From Candidatus Villigracilis vicinus (GTDB taxonomy: Bacteria > Chloroflexota > Anaerolineae > Anaerolineales > Villigracilaceae), in contig JADKIL010000003.1 in the NCBI GenBank assembly GCA_016721315.1, positions 806,001-870,000 on the forward strand: a stretch of 64,000 nucleotides of DNA, given 5' to 3'. The notes under the pieces are model-generated. The model was not told the DNA's origin. It saw only the letters and a list, made by a program, of their open reading frames with translations, and ran no database searches. The position numbers and the translations under genes are program-made. Below are positions 7,532 to 15,684 of the stretch, one piece after another; position 1 is the first letter of the stretch, and each line of letters starts with the position of its first letter.

Positions 7532-8500
7532 TTATTTCTTCTCTTCCGTCTGTTGTGGTTCGACCTTCTTCTTATTACCGCGCAGTTTGCGGAAGATCCA
7601 GCGCGCTCCGAGGAAGAAGAGGTAGAAAGGAATGCCGATGGTTACCAAAACAGGCAGGGTGTAAATAATGAAACGGATCAGGAAATCTACGAAGCCTTTC
7701 CAAAAATCGATCAAATCTTGAACAGCTTCGAGCGCCACGCCCTTCGGTTCCCATTTACCGATCTGCACTGGTTTGATGGTTTCTTCAGCGATCAGGCGAA
7801 TGCTGATGGCAGAGAGGGCGGCAGCTTCTTCATAATATTTGATCTGTCCCTTTACCAGCTCGATCTGTTCACGGTAGTACATTAATTGGTTGAAGATATT
7901 CACGACTTCTTCGGCGTTCTGTGAATTCTCCATCAACTCGGTCAATTCTTTTTCGGCGGCTTCATAGGTCTTGAGGCGTGATTTTAGATCCACATATTCG
8001 GCAGTGACGTCGGTGCCGGAGCGGGTCTCGTTCTGGATATCAACCGCATCCTTCTTGATGAATGCCAGCGCTTCATCCAGCTTTTCGGCGGGCACGCGAA
8101 TGGTGAGGCTGGCTTCCGGAACGGGGGTGTAATCGTTGGTGTATCCCTGATACAGGTTCGAGGATACAACGAATCCGCCCATCTCCTCTGCCATATTCTG
8201 GATCTCGTCCATGCGCAGTTCCACATCTGCGACAACCACAGAAAGATCGGCGTTTTGAATGACCAGACGTTGGACCTGGCTGGCGGAAGCGTCGCCTCCA
8301 CCACTGCCAGCGGCAGCTTCATTCGCAACGGCACCATCTGACGAGTACGCCATCATGGTCGGTGCTGGGGCGGCATCGTAATATGGCTCAACAGCGGCGG
8401 GAGCCTCGATTTCTTGTGGGGCGCGGGCACTGCTTCCTGCACAGGCTCCCAGGGTTATGGCGATAATGACTAAAAAGCTAAATGGTAAGAGGCGTTTCAT
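7532..8500 (-). CDS. DUF4349 lipoprotein
   Basis: 322 residues. The signal peptide ends in the lipobox LGAC (Cys about 20), followed by an Ala/Pro linker. The DUF4349 domain (about 80-290) has ADLSVVVADVELRMDEIQNM, RVPAEKLDEALAFIK and YVDLKSRLKTYEAAEKEL, the last a coiled coil. A transmembrane helix (about 275-295) precedes a Lys-rich cytoplasmic tail. Family function unknown; probably an envelope protein tethered at both ends. Start chosen by AAGGAGAACGAGAA before ATG. Single-gene unit with its own terminator. Confidence 0.88.
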   Translation of the reverse strand: MKRLLPFSFLVIIAITLGACAGSSARAPQEIEAPAAVEPYYDAAPAPTMMAYSSDGAVANEAAAGSGGGDASASQVQRLVIQNADLSVVVADVELRMDEIQNMAEEMGGFVVSSNLYQGYTNDYTPVPEASLTIRVPAEKLDEALAFIKKDAVDIQNETRSGTDVTAEYVDLKSRLKTYEAAEKELTELMENSQNAEEVVNIFNQLMYYREQIELVKGQIKYYEEAAALSAISIRLIAEETIKPVQIGKWEPKGVALEAVQDLIDFWKGFVDFLIRFIIYTLPVLVTIGIPFYLFFLGARWIFRKLRGNKKKVEPQQTEEKK

Positions 8501-8601
8501 TTCTCGTTCTCCTTATTTTTCTTATTGGTGATTTTCTCTACCAGAAGGACGCTAGTCCAAAAGAAATTGTTCCCCTCGTATTGTACAACTTATCGGTAAA
8601 C

Positions 8602-8634
8602 AAAAAGCCCTCTCTAAAATAGGGAGGACTTTTG
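8602..8634 (-). terminator. Intrinsic terminator of coaBC-phosphoesterase
   Basis: On the minus strand AAAAGTCCTCCCT pairs imperfectly with AGAGAGGGCTTTTT, giving a short stem followed by T residues. It sits 10 bases after the phosphoesterase stop. Confidence 0.6.
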
Positions 8635-8643
8635 TGGGAGGTT

Positions 8644-9375
8644 CTACCAGCCTTCGGCTATTCTTGCGGCGTGTTTTTCCGGCAGCCCAGCCGAACGAAT
8701 ACGCTCCTGTACCTCAACAATTTTATACATCACTCGTTTGGGGGTCCAGGTATGGGTTTCCGTGTCGTAAATTGCATAGGCGGCACGCGGGTCGCGGTCG
8801 CGGGGCTGACCGACCGAACCCGGGTTCAGGATCTGTTTTGGGTGAAGGTTGAGCACAATATCCGGCTTGTTCTGTTCCACGAGAACGCGCCCTGTTTCAT
8901 CGTTTTGGGTAAAACTGCTCTGAATGTGAGTATGCCCCACAAAGCACCAGGGGGTATCGAAATGATCGAAGTTCAAACTGGCGGTCATCGAGTTTAGGAT
9001 GTATTCCCACAACGGGTCGCGTGGACTGCCATGCGCCATGGTGGCTTCTCCGCGTACTTTTATTTTAGTGGGCAGCGATTTGATGAACTCCATGTTACTG
9101 GCAGAAAGCACCTTCTCGTGATAAAGAAGCGAGCGTTTTGCATCGCCATTGAAAGTATCGAGCGACATCCTGCCGATGATCGCCACATCATGATTGCCCA
9201 TCAGGCAGGTGAGATTCTTGATCTCGCGCACTTCCTCCACCACGGCATTCGGGTCGGGTCCGTATCCCACCAGATCACCCAGGCACCAGGTTTCATCCAC
9301 TTCTCCGGCGTCTTTCAACACCGCTTCGAGTGCATTATAGTTCGCATGAATATCCGACATGACCAGTACGCGCAT
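8644..9375 (-). CDS. Calcineurin-like metallophosphoesterase
   Basis: 243 residues, cytoplasmic. All metal-binding motifs of the family are present in order: DIHAN (about 8), GDLVGYGPD (about 33), GNHD (about 60), HGSP (about 115) and GHTH (about 147), plus NPGSVGQPRD near 180, typical of the YfcE/MJ0936-like branch. It hydrolyses phosphomonoesters or diesters with two bound metals; natural substrate unknown. The start is 1 base after the coaBC stop, so it is expressed from the coaBC transcript. Confidence 0.9.
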   Translation of the reverse strand: MRVLVMSDIHANYNALEAVLKDAGEVDETWCLGDLVGYGPDPNAVVEEVREIKNLTCLMGNHDVAIIGRMSLDTFNGDAKRSLLYHEKVLSASNMEFIKSLPTKIKVRGEATMAHGSPRDPLWEYILNSMTASLNFDHFDTPWCFVGHTHIQSSFTQNDETGRVLVEQNKPDIVLNLHPKQILNPGSVGQPRDRDPRAAYAIYDTETHTWTPKRVMYKIVEVQERIRSAGLPEKHAARIAEGW

Positions 9376-9376
9376 A

Positions 9377-10582
9377 TTATTTCAACAGCCTCGCAATGTG
9401 TTCGATGATTTTTTCTGCCGCTTCAGCTTTGCTCATGAGCGGTAGATTTTCTTTCTCGCCATTCGCAAACAAGAGCGTAATTCGATTGGTTTCCACGGCA
9501 AACCCGGCGTCGTTGGCAGAGATGTCGTTCGCGGCGATAAAGTCCAGGTTTTTCGATGCCAATTTTTCAGATGCATTTGCCAGCAAGTCGCGGCTCTCGG
9601 CTGCAAACCCTACTGTGACCTGGAACCGCTTCGCGACTCCGCTTTGGCTTGCCAGCGTTTTCAGGATATCTGGCGCCGCCTCAAGTTGGATCTGCGGAAT
9701 ACCGTCGCGTTTTTTGAGTTTGTCTTTCGCCGCATTCACCGGGCGGAAGTCTGCGCCTGCGGCTGCCATGATGAGTGCATCGGCAGATTCATTGAGTAAA
9801 GCATCGAGCATATCCTGCACGCTTTTTACATGAATAACCTTTGCACCAACAGGTGGAGTTAATGCCGTAGGGGTTGTGATCAGTGTTACATCAGCGCCAG
9901 AGTCCAATGCGGCTTGAGCGAGAGCATAGCCTTGCTTGCCCGAGGAATGATTGGTGATGACGCGCACCGGGTCGATGGCTTCCTGCGTCCCACCGGCGGT
10001 GACGATGACTTTCTTGCCCGCGAGCTTTCCTTTTTTACCAAGTGCGATTCGAATATGCCCGAGAAGTTCCATTGGTTCAAGCATACGTCCTACACCACTC
10101 ATGCCTGAGGCGAGGTGCCCGGCGGCGGGTCCGGCAACCAAGACCGAGCGAGATTGAAGCGTTTGGAGATTCGCTTGCGTGGCAGGGTGGTCGAACATCC
10201 CACCGTCCATGGCGGGTGCGATCAATAGCGGGCATGTTGCGGCAAGGGCGGTGACGGTGAGGAGATTATCAGCAATGCCATGCGCAAGCTTTGCCATGGT
10301 GTCGGCAGTACAAGGGGTAATCACCAGCAAGTCTGCGGTCTTGCCGAGGCTGATGTGCATGACATGGGCTTCATCACCCCACAGGTCTTTATCGGTGTAG
10401 GCGCGGCGACCAGTGACAGATTGAAACGTAAGGGGTGTGATGAATTTCTCTGCGGCGCCTGTCAGGATCACATCCACTTGTGCCCCTGCCTGCGTGAGTT
10501 TGGATGCCAGATCTGCTGCTTTGTACGCTGCAATGGAACCGGTAACTCCGAGGAGGATGCGTTTGCCTGAAAGAATGGACAT
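9377..10582 (-). CDS. coaBC: Bifunctional phosphopantothenoylcysteine decarboxylase / phosphopantothenate-cysteine ligase
   Basis: 401 residues from ATG 10582 (SILSGKRILLGVTGSIAAYK follows); an ATG nine codons upstream is less likely. The N-terminal flavoprotein domain CoaC (about 1-180) has GVTGSIAAYKAADLAS, ITPCTADTMAKLAHGIADN and PAMDGGM. The C-terminal CoaB domain (about 190-400) has VIVTAGGTQEAIDPVRVITN and SSGKQGYALA. It performs two consecutive steps of coenzyme A synthesis from phosphopantothenate and cysteine. A TATAAT box ends 9 bases before the start, suggesting a leaderless mRNA. First gene of a two-gene unit. Confidence 0.95.
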   Translation of the reverse strand: MSILSGKRILLGVTGSIAAYKAADLASKLTQAGAQVDVILTGAAEKFITPLTFQSVTGRRAYTDKDLWGDEAHVMHISLGKTADLLVITPCTADTMAKLAHGIADNLLTVTALAATCPLLIAPAMDGGMFDHPATQANLQTLQSRSVLVAGPAAGHLASGMSGVGRMLEPMELLGHIRIALGKKGKLAGKKVIVTAGGTQEAIDPVRVITNHSSGKQGYALAQAALDSGADVTLITTPTALTPPVGAKVIHVKSVQDMLDALLNESADALIMAAAGADFRPVNAAKDKLKKRDGIPQIQLEAAPDILKTLASQSGVAKRFQVTVGFAAESRDLLANASEKLASKNLDFIAANDISANDAGFAVETNRITLLFANGEKENLPLMSKAEAAEKIIEHIARLLK

Positions 10583-10591
10583 ACGAAAGTG

Positions 10592-10597
10592 ATTATA
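10592..10597 (-). promoter_or_regulatory. TATAAT -10 box of coaBC
   Basis: Consensus -10 on the minus strand, 9 bases before ATG 10582. No strong -35 and no Shine-Dalgarno. Confidence 0.5.
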
Positions 10598-10634
10598 CTT
10601 CCAAGCCAAACGAAAAAAACTTACAAACTCCCCC

Positions 10635-10663
10635 TTGACTCATTTGCCCTACGTGCATAGAAT
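10635..10663 (+). promoter_or_regulatory. Sigma-70-type promoter of the aromatic operon
   Basis: TTGACT (10635-10640), a 17-base spacer, and TAGAAT (10658-10663). This is the closest match to consensus noted in the window. Transcription should begin about 10670-10672, only a few bases before the leader-peptide ATG at 10674. Confidence 0.75.
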
Positions 10664-10673
10664 AGCGCCCAAC

Positions 10674-10751
10674 ATGCTTAAGTCCACCCGTTGGTTTAGC
10701 TTTTACTTTTATTACGGTTTCCGGAGTCCGGTTGCCGGTGGCGGCGCTTAA
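10674..10751 (+). CDS. Aromatic leader peptide of an attenuator
   Basis: A 25-codon frame starting MLKSTRWFSFYFYYGF. Within residues 7-16 there are one Trp, four Phe and three Tyr codons (W7 F8 F10 Y11 F12 Y13 Y14 F16), against an Ala/Gly/Val/Pro/Ser tail and a TAA stop. It sits between a near-consensus promoter and a strong intrinsic terminator, ahead of an operon for the common aromatic pathway. By analogy with trpL and pheL leaders, ribosome stalling at aromatic codons when charged tRNAs are scarce should control termination. The mRNA would be nearly leaderless (about 3 bases before ATG). The function is inferred from this layout; the codon run itself is seen directly. Confidence 0.82.
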   Translation: MLKSTRWFSFYFYYGFRSPVAGGGA

Positions 10752-10775
10752 GTAGACAGCAAACACTGTATGCAG

Positions 10776-10812
10776 AAGAGCGAGACCACACGGTCTCGCT
10801 CTTTTTATTTTT
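10776..10812 (+). terminator. Attenuator terminator before aroH
   Basis: A perfect 12-bp stem, AAGAGCGAGACC (10776-10787) with GGTCTCGCTCTT (10792-10803), an ACAC loop and then TTTATTTTT. It lies 24 bases after the leader-peptide stop and 74 before aroH. Possible competing pairings are 10737-10749 with 10776-10787 (interrupted, about 9 bp), which could be freed from 10677-10688, and 10693-10704 with 10776-10787 (11 of 12 positions counting G-U). Confidence 0.85.
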
Positions 10813-10868
10813 CCCTCACCCCGCCTTTGGCACCCCTCTCCCATCGGGAGAGGGGCAGGGGGAGAGGG
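10813..10868. repeat. C/G-rich inverted repeat in the aroH 5' region
   Basis: CCCCTCTCCC is followed by GGGAGAGGGG around ATC, flanked by CCCTCACCCC and GGGGGAGAGGG. It has the look of a common dispersed palindromic spacer repeat. It sits between the attenuator terminator and the aroH Shine-Dalgarno (TAGGAGA). Confidence 0.6.
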
Positions 10869-10885
10869 TCTTAGGAGAAAAATCT

Positions 10886-11257
10886 ATGGCAGTTCGTGGA
10901 ATTCGCGGAGCAACTACAGTTTCGGCTGATGAGCCGGACCTGATCCTTCAGGCAACACGAGAATTGCTTGAGGCGATCATGAAAGATAACCCGGGTTTTA
11001 TACCTGAGGAAGTCGGCAGCGCCATTTTCACCGTGACCGATGACCTTGCCTCCACCTTCCCGGCTCAGGCAGCCCGCCAGATGGGATGGAGTATGGTGCC
11101 GATGATGTGTGCCCGCGAAATTCCGGTGCCAGGCAGTTTGCCCAAGGCAATACGCGTGTTGGTGCATTGGAATACTGAAACGCCTCAAAAAGATGTCAAG
11201 CATGTGTATTTACGGGACGCGGTGAAACTAAGACCCGACTTGGTCGCTGCGCAGTAA
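10886..11257 (+). CDS. aroH: Chorismate mutase, AroH class
   Basis: 123 residues, the usual length of the monofunctional trimeric AroH type. It begins VRGIRGATTVSADEPDLIL, the AroH signature, with TRELLEAIMKDN, the active-site Arg/Glu regions and SIVPMMCAREIPVPG-like text (here SMVPMMCAREIPVPGSLPKA). It converts chorismate to prephenate toward Phe and Tyr. First structural gene after the attenuator; good Shine-Dalgarno TAGGAGA. The DAHP synthase follows 28 bases later. Confidence 0.95.
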   Translation: MAVRGIRGATTVSADEPDLILQATRELLEAIMKDNPGFIPEEVGSAIFTVTDDLASTFPAQAARQMGWSMVPMMCAREIPVPGSLPKAIRVLVHWNTETPQKDVKHVYLRDAVKLRPDLVAAQ

Positions 11258-11285
11258 TTGAAATGTCAAATAAGGAGAAGAACCT

Positions 11286-12338
11286 ATGATGATCATTATG
11301 AAATCCAATGCGACTCCGCAACAGACCGAAGCGGTGATCGCATCCGTCAAAGAGGCGGGATTGAACGTCCATCTTTCGCAAGGTGTGGAGGCGACGATCA
11401 TTGGCGCCATTGGCGAAACCCATAATATTCCGCTTGAGCGCTTTGAAGGGTTGGATGGGGTTGACCTTGTTCAACGCATTACCAAGCCATACAAATTGGC
11501 GTCACGCCAATTTCACCCCGAAGATTCGCTCGTTCCATTGGATGGTTTCCACGTGGGCGGGGAGGATATCGCCGTCATTGCGGGACCGTGTTCAGTGGAG
11601 AGTCGCTCGCAGATTTTAGAAACAGCTCAGGCTGTGAAAGAAGCGGGCGCGTCTGCGCTGCGGGGCGGCGTTTTCAAGCCGCGCACATCGCCATATTCCT
11701 TCCAGGGACTCGGCGAAGAAGGTCTCGAACTGTTGGCGGAGGCGCGTGAGAAAACCGGTCTGCCCATCGTGGCAGAGATCATGTCTCAGGTGCAGGTGGA
11801 TGTGATGGTGAAGTATGTGGACGTGCTGCAGGTGGGCGCGCGTAACATGCAGAACTTCAACCTGCTGCGCGCCATCGGTGAGACGCGCACGGCGGTGTTG
11901 TTGAAGCGCGGACTTTCCGCTTCCGTGGAAGAATTGCTTATGTCGGCAGAATACATTTTAGCTGGGGGAAATAATCGCGTGATGCTATGCGAGCGCGGCA
12001 TTCGTACCTTTGAAACTTCCACACGCAATACGACCGATATCAATGCCATCCCTGTGTTGAAGAGCCTTACACACTTACCTGTGATCCTCGACCCAAGCCA
12101 CTCTACAGGTTATTCGGAATTCGTGGCTGCGATTGCTCGTGCCGGTGTTGCCGCAGGCGCCGATGGGCTCATTGTGGAAGTCCACCCCGACCCGGCGAAA
12201 GCAGTGTCCGATGGCAGGCAGTCGCTCAAGCCGGAAGCCTTCGCTGCGATGGTCAAGCAGGTTGGGCAGATCGCGCAAGTGATGGGACGTAAACTGGCTA
12301 CCGTGCAAGGTGAATATAGCAAGAACGGTTGGGCGTGA
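11286..12338 (+). CDS. aroF: DAHP synthase, type I beta (copy 1)
   Basis: 350 residues. The N-terminal about 75 residues form the ferredoxin-like regulatory domain seen in type I-beta enzymes (MMIIMKSNATPQQTEAVIAS). The TIM barrel has IAGPCSVESRSQI, GGVFKPRTSPYSFQGLG, GARNMQNFNLLRAIGE and DPSHSTG, binding PEP, erythrose-4-phosphate and metal. It catalyses the first step of the shikimate pathway. A second copy follows, so flux entry may have two differently regulated isozymes. AAGGAGAAGAACCT precedes the start. Confidence 0.95.
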   Translation: MMIIMKSNATPQQTEAVIASVKEAGLNVHLSQGVEATIIGAIGETHNIPLERFEGLDGVDLVQRITKPYKLASRQFHPEDSLVPLDGFHVGGEDIAVIAGPCSVESRSQILETAQAVKEAGASALRGGVFKPRTSPYSFQGLGEEGLELLAEAREKTGLPIVAEIMSQVQVDVMVKYVDVLQVGARNMQNFNLLRAIGETRTAVLLKRGLSASVEELLMSAEYILAGGNNRVMLCERGIRTFETSTRNTTDINAIPVLKSLTHLPVILDPSHSTGYSEFVAAIARAGVAAGADGLIVEVHPDPAKAVSDGRQSLKPEAFAAMVKQVGQIAQVMGRKLATVQGEYSKNGWA

Positions 12339-12350
12339 AGAGCAGAGATT

Positions 12351-12414
12351 GGTAAATAGTAAGTATTAATCTCTAATTACCAATTACTATTTACTGATCA
12401 CTAATTACCAAAAA
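12351..12414. repeat. ATTACC-type repeat between the two DAHP synthase genes
   Basis: Degenerate tandem and inverted units of TAATTACCAATTACTATTTAC and its complement GGTAAATAGTAAGTA. This is the same unit that is found inside aroA, aroE and aroC. Confidence 0.65.
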
Positions 12415-12429
12415 GGAAACCATACCACC

Positions 12430-13446
12430 ATGATGATCATCATGCGCCCCGGCGCACCCCGCGAACAGATCGACGCAGTCATTGCTGCTGTTGAAGGACA
12501 CAAACTCACCGCTCATCCCATCTTTGGCGTGGAGCAAACCATCATCGGCGCAGTCGGTGACGGGCATTACGTCCTCAAAGAAACCTTCGAAGCCTTCCCT
12601 GGCGTGCTCGAAGTGCAGCGTATTTCCAAACCGTATAAATTGGCTTCACGTCAATTTCATGAACAGGATTCTGTTTTTGAGTTCAATGGCTTCACCATCG
12701 GTGGCACGGAAGTGCCCATCATCGCTGGTCCGTGCTCGGTCGAAGGGCGCACACAGATTCTCGAAGTGGCGCAAGCTGTCAAAGAAGCGGGCGCGAACGC
12801 TTTGCGTGGCGGAGTCTTCAAGCCGCGCACCTCGCCGTATGCCTTTCAAGGTCTCGGCGAAGAAGGTCTCGAATACATGGCGGAAGCCCGCGAAAAAACT
12901 GGTCTGCCTCTCGTCGTGGAAGTGATGGCAGTTTCGCAAATCGAGATGATGGAAAAGTATGTGGATATCTTCCAACTCGGTGCGCGCAACATGCAGAACT
13001 TCAATCTCCTGCGCGCCCTCGGCGAAACCCGCACGCCTGTACTTTTCAAACGCGGTATGTCTGCTACCATCGAAGAGATGTTGATGGCGAGCGAATACAT
13101 TCTCAACGGCGGCAATCACAAGGTCATCTTGTGCGAGCGCGGCATCCGCACTTTTGAAACCGCCACACGCAACACCACCGATATCAACGCCGTGCCCGTG
13201 CTCAAAAAACTCACGCACCTTCCCGTCGTTATGGATCCGTCTCACTCCACCGGTGACTCCGCGTATGTTCAATCCATTGCCAGGGCAAGCGTCGCCGCAG
13301 GTGCCGATGGTCTCATCGTCGAAGTCCATCAGGATCCGCCGCACGCCATTTCCGATGGCAAGCAGTCGCTCACACCTGAAGCCTTTGCCAAAATGGTGAA
13401 GCAGGTCAAAGCGGTGGCTGAAGCGGTGGATAGAAAACTTGTGTAA
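12430..13446 (+). CDS. aroF: DAHP synthase, type I beta (copy 2)
   Basis: 338 residues with the same architecture as copy 1: an N-terminal ferredoxin-like domain (MMIIMRPGAPREQIDAVIAA), then the barrel motifs AGPCSVEGRTQI, GGVFKPRTSPYAFQGLG, GARNMQNFNLLRALGE and DPSHSTG. The two copies are very similar in the barrel and more divergent in the N-terminal domain, as expected for isozymes with different effector responses. Start supported by AAAAAGGAAACC. A tandem duplication inside the operon. Confidence 0.95.
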   Translation: MMIIMRPGAPREQIDAVIAAVEGHKLTAHPIFGVEQTIIGAVGDGHYVLKETFEAFPGVLEVQRISKPYKLASRQFHEQDSVFEFNGFTIGGTEVPIIAGPCSVEGRTQILEVAQAVKEAGANALRGGVFKPRTSPYAFQGLGEEGLEYMAEAREKTGLPLVVEVMAVSQIEMMEKYVDIFQLGARNMQNFNLLRALGETRTPVLFKRGMSATIEEMLMASEYILNGGNHKVILCERGIRTFETATRNTTDINAVPVLKKLTHLPVVMDPSHSTGDSAYVQSIARASVAAGADGLIVEVHQDPPHAISDGKQSLTPEAFAKMVKQVKAVAEAVDRKLV

Positions 13447-13470
13447 GGGCGGATCGCGATCCGCCCCTAC
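13445..13470. repeat. REP-like palindrome
   Basis: AAGGGCGGATCGCGATCCGCCCCTAC, a near-perfect palindrome centred on CGCG. It is the same family as the elements at 16528, 26398 and 41943. Confidence 0.7.
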
Positions 13471-13478
13471 GGAGGAAT

Positions 13479-14324
13479 ATGTTTAATCTCTCCGAATCCA
13501 AAATCGCCATCATCGGATTGGGCTTGATGGGCGGCTCTATGGCTTTGGGTTTACGCGGCAAATGTGCGGCTCTCTATGGAATCGACCCGCATCCTGCCAC
13601 GCTCGAGCTTGCTCTGTCCCAACACATCGTGGATTACGCTGACAGTGATCCTGCCAAGCTGCCCCCCGAAGTTGACCTTGTTATCCTGGCAGCGCCCGTC
13701 CCTGCGATTTTGACTCTGCTTGAAAAGTTGCCATCTTTCACACCCAACCCCTGCATCGTCATGGACTTGGGTTCTACAAAACGATTGGTGGTCGAAGCGA
13801 TGGCAAAATTGCCCGAACGCTTCGACCCCATCGGCGGGCATCCCATCTGCGGCAAGGAAAAACTCTCGCTTGCCAACGCGGAAAGAACGCTTTACTACGC
13901 CGCACCATTTTTGCTCACGCCTCTTGAAAGAACATCGCAACGGGCTGTCTCTGCTGCGAATCAAATCATCGAAGCCCTCGGCGCCAAAGGCAAAACGCTC
14001 AACGCCGTTGACCATGACCGCATCCTCGCTTCCACGAGTCATCTGCCATTCTTGATCTCATCCGCGCTGGCACGCACCACCCCTGAGGATGTCGCCCCTT
14101 TTGTCGGACCCGGCTTCAAGTCCACGAGCAGACTCGCTGGTACGTCATCTTCCATGATGTTGGGCGTTTTACAATCCAACCGTGAAAATGTGCTCAACGC
14201 ACTTCATGGCATGCAAAGTCAACTGGCAGAGATCGAAGCCGCATTATCCGCTGGCGATTTTGAAAAACTAGAATCCCTGCTCAACGAAGCACAAACAAAA
14301 TATCAATCTTTCACTGGTAACTGA
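13479..14324 (+). CDS. tyrA: Prephenate dehydrogenase
   Basis: 281 residues. The NAD(P)-binding motif IIGLGLMGGSMALGLRG is at residues about 10-26. A catalytic region follows with GGHPICGKEKLSLANAERTL (the conserved GxHPxxG) and HDRILASTSHLPFLISSAL, then a helical dimerisation domain. It oxidatively decarboxylates prephenate to 4-hydroxyphenylpyruvate for tyrosine. There is no ACT domain, so feedback control must lie elsewhere, consistent with transcriptional attenuation. Strong Shine-Dalgarno GGAGGAAT right after a REP element. Confidence 0.92.
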   Translation: MFNLSESKIAIIGLGLMGGSMALGLRGKCAALYGIDPHPATLELALSQHIVDYADSDPAKLPPEVDLVILAAPVPAILTLLEKLPSFTPNPCIVMDLGSTKRLVVEAMAKLPERFDPIGGHPICGKEKLSLANAERTLYYAAPFLLTPLERTSQRAVSAANQIIEALGAKGKTLNAVDHDRILASTSHLPFLISSALARTTPEDVAPFVGPGFKSTSRLAGTSSSMMLGVLQSNRENVLNALHGMQSQLAEIEAALSAGDFEKLESLLNEAQTKYQSFTGN

Positions 14325-14356
14325 TCACTGGATACTTCTTTCATCTTTCTTCTTTC

Positions 14357-15679
14357 ATGCCCACTCTTCTCCCACCCTCCCTCCGCATTAACCCAATAAG
14401 CCACACACTCAATGCCACTGTCCGCGTGCCTGGCTCCAAGTCGCTGACCAATCGTGCCTTGTTGATCGCGTCTCTCGCAAACTGCACCACCCATCTTACC
14501 AACGCCCTCTTCTCCGACGACTCGCGCTACTTCGCCAAAGCCCTGCAAACCCTCGGTTTTGACGTTCAAATGGACGAAGTAAATCACTCGATGACGGTCA
14601 CTGGGCTGGGCGGAAAAATCCCTGCAAAGAAAGCGGAACTCTTCATCGGCAATGCGGGCACTGCCGCAAGATTCCTCTCTGCGTTCCTTACGCTTGGCGA
14701 TGGCGAATACATTTTGGATGGTGAGCCGCGCATGCGAGAACGTCCGATCGGGGATTTGGTGGAAGCACTTGCTCAACTAGGGTGTGATATTAAAGCAATG
14801 CAGAATGCAGAAGGCGGAATGCAGAATGGGCAAATTTGTCCGCCGATAAAGATCAACGCTTCGGGATTAAAAGGTGGAAAAACAAAAATCGCAGGTGATA
14901 TCTCTAGTCAATTTTTATCTGCTTTGCTGATGACTGCTCCCTACGCCCAGTCTCCCATCGAAGTGGAACTCACCACTGACCTCAACTCCAAACCTTATGT
15001 AGACATGACCATTTCCATCATGAAAGATTTTGGCGTTGAAATTGAACGCAGCGGTTATCAATCCTTCAAGGTTTTACCTTCCAATTACCAATTACCAATT
15101 ACCAGTTACCCAATTGAATCCGACGCTTCCGCCGCCTCTTACTTCTTCGCCGCGCCTGCCATCTGCGGTGGGACGGTCAAAGTGGAAAATATTTCCCGTA
15201 AGTCTGTGCAGGGTGATGTCGCTTTTGTGGATGTACTCAAACAAATGGGTTGCACTGTGGATGAAAACGATAATTCGATACTCGTTACTCGGAACTCATC
15301 GCTTCATGGCGTAGATGTGGACATGCGCGACATCCCAGACACTGCCCAAACCCTTGCCGCTGTTGCGCCGTTCGCTTCATCACCAACAAGAATTCGCGGC
15401 ATTGCTTCGGCGAGAGTCAAAGAGACCGACCGTGTCCACGCAACCTGTGTGGAATTGGACAGACTCGGCGTCCGCGTGGAAGAGCATGAAGATGGCATGA
15501 CCATTCATCCCGTAGAAAAGATGCGCAGCGCTTCCATCCAAACCTATAACGACCACCGCATGGCAATGGCGTTCTCTCTCATCGGCTTACGCTTCGATGG
15601 CGTGACGATTGAGAATCCAGCATGTGTGTCAAAAACTTTCCCGAATTTCTTTGAAGTTCTTGCGCAACTGAGTAAATAG
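14357..15679 (+). CDS. aroA: EPSP synthase with two in-frame repeat insertions
   Basis: 440 residues. Motifs: VPGSKSLTNRALLIASLA near the N-terminus, FIGNAGTAARFLSAFL (phosphate/PEP site), DASAASYFFAAPAICGG, and the C-terminal KETDRVHATCVELDRLGV and YNDHRMAMAFSLIGL. It transfers enolpyruvyl from PEP to shikimate-3-phosphate. Two non-family insertions are visible: AMQNAEGGMQNG at about residue 147 and SNYQLPITSYP at about 242. Both are encoded by dispersed short repeats and keep the frame. There is no evident Shine-Dalgarno ahead of ATG 14357. Confidence 0.93.
   Translation: MPTLLPPSLRINPISHTLNATVRVPGSKSLTNRALLIASLANCTTHLTNALFSDDSRYFAKALQTLGFDVQMDEVNHSMTVTGLGGKIPAKKAELFIGNAGTAARFLSAFLTLGDGEYILDGEPRMRERPIGDLVEALAQLGCDIKAMQNAEGGMQNGQICPPIKINASGLKGGKTKIAGDISSQFLSALLMTAPYAQSPIEVELTTDLNSKPYVDMTISIMKDFGVEIERSGYQSFKVLPSNYQLPITSYPIESDASAASYFFAAPAICGGTVKVENISRKSVQGDVAFVDVLKQMGCTVDENDNSILVTRNSSLHGVDVDMRDIPDTAQTLAAVAPFASSPTRIRGIASARVKETDRVHATCVELDRLGVRVEEHEDGMTIHPVEKMRSASIQTYNDHRMAMAFSLIGLRFDGVTIENPACVSKTFPNFFEVLAQLSK
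14796..14829. repeat. GCAGAATGC-type repeat inserted in aroA
   Basis: CAATGCAGAATGCAGAAGGC followed by GGAATGCAGAATGGG. It is translated as MQNAEGGMQN and also occurs in aroC at 17398. It replaces a loop of EPSP synthase without breaking the frame. Confidence 0.7.
15080..15111. repeat. CCAATTA-type tandem repeat inserted in aroA
   Basis: Heptamer units CCAATTA repeated about four times, ending CCAGTTACCC. Translated as NYQLPITSYP. Confidence 0.75.
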
Positions 15680-15684
15680 TCTAC

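Noticed and set aside
10813..10868. C/G-rich inverted repeat before aroH as a second attenuator terminator
   Set aside because: No U-tract follows it; it looks like a spacer repeat.
12646..13344. Long antisense frame over the second DAHP synthase
   Set aside because: Shadow of a well-supported enzyme; such frames are common opposite G/C-rich genes.
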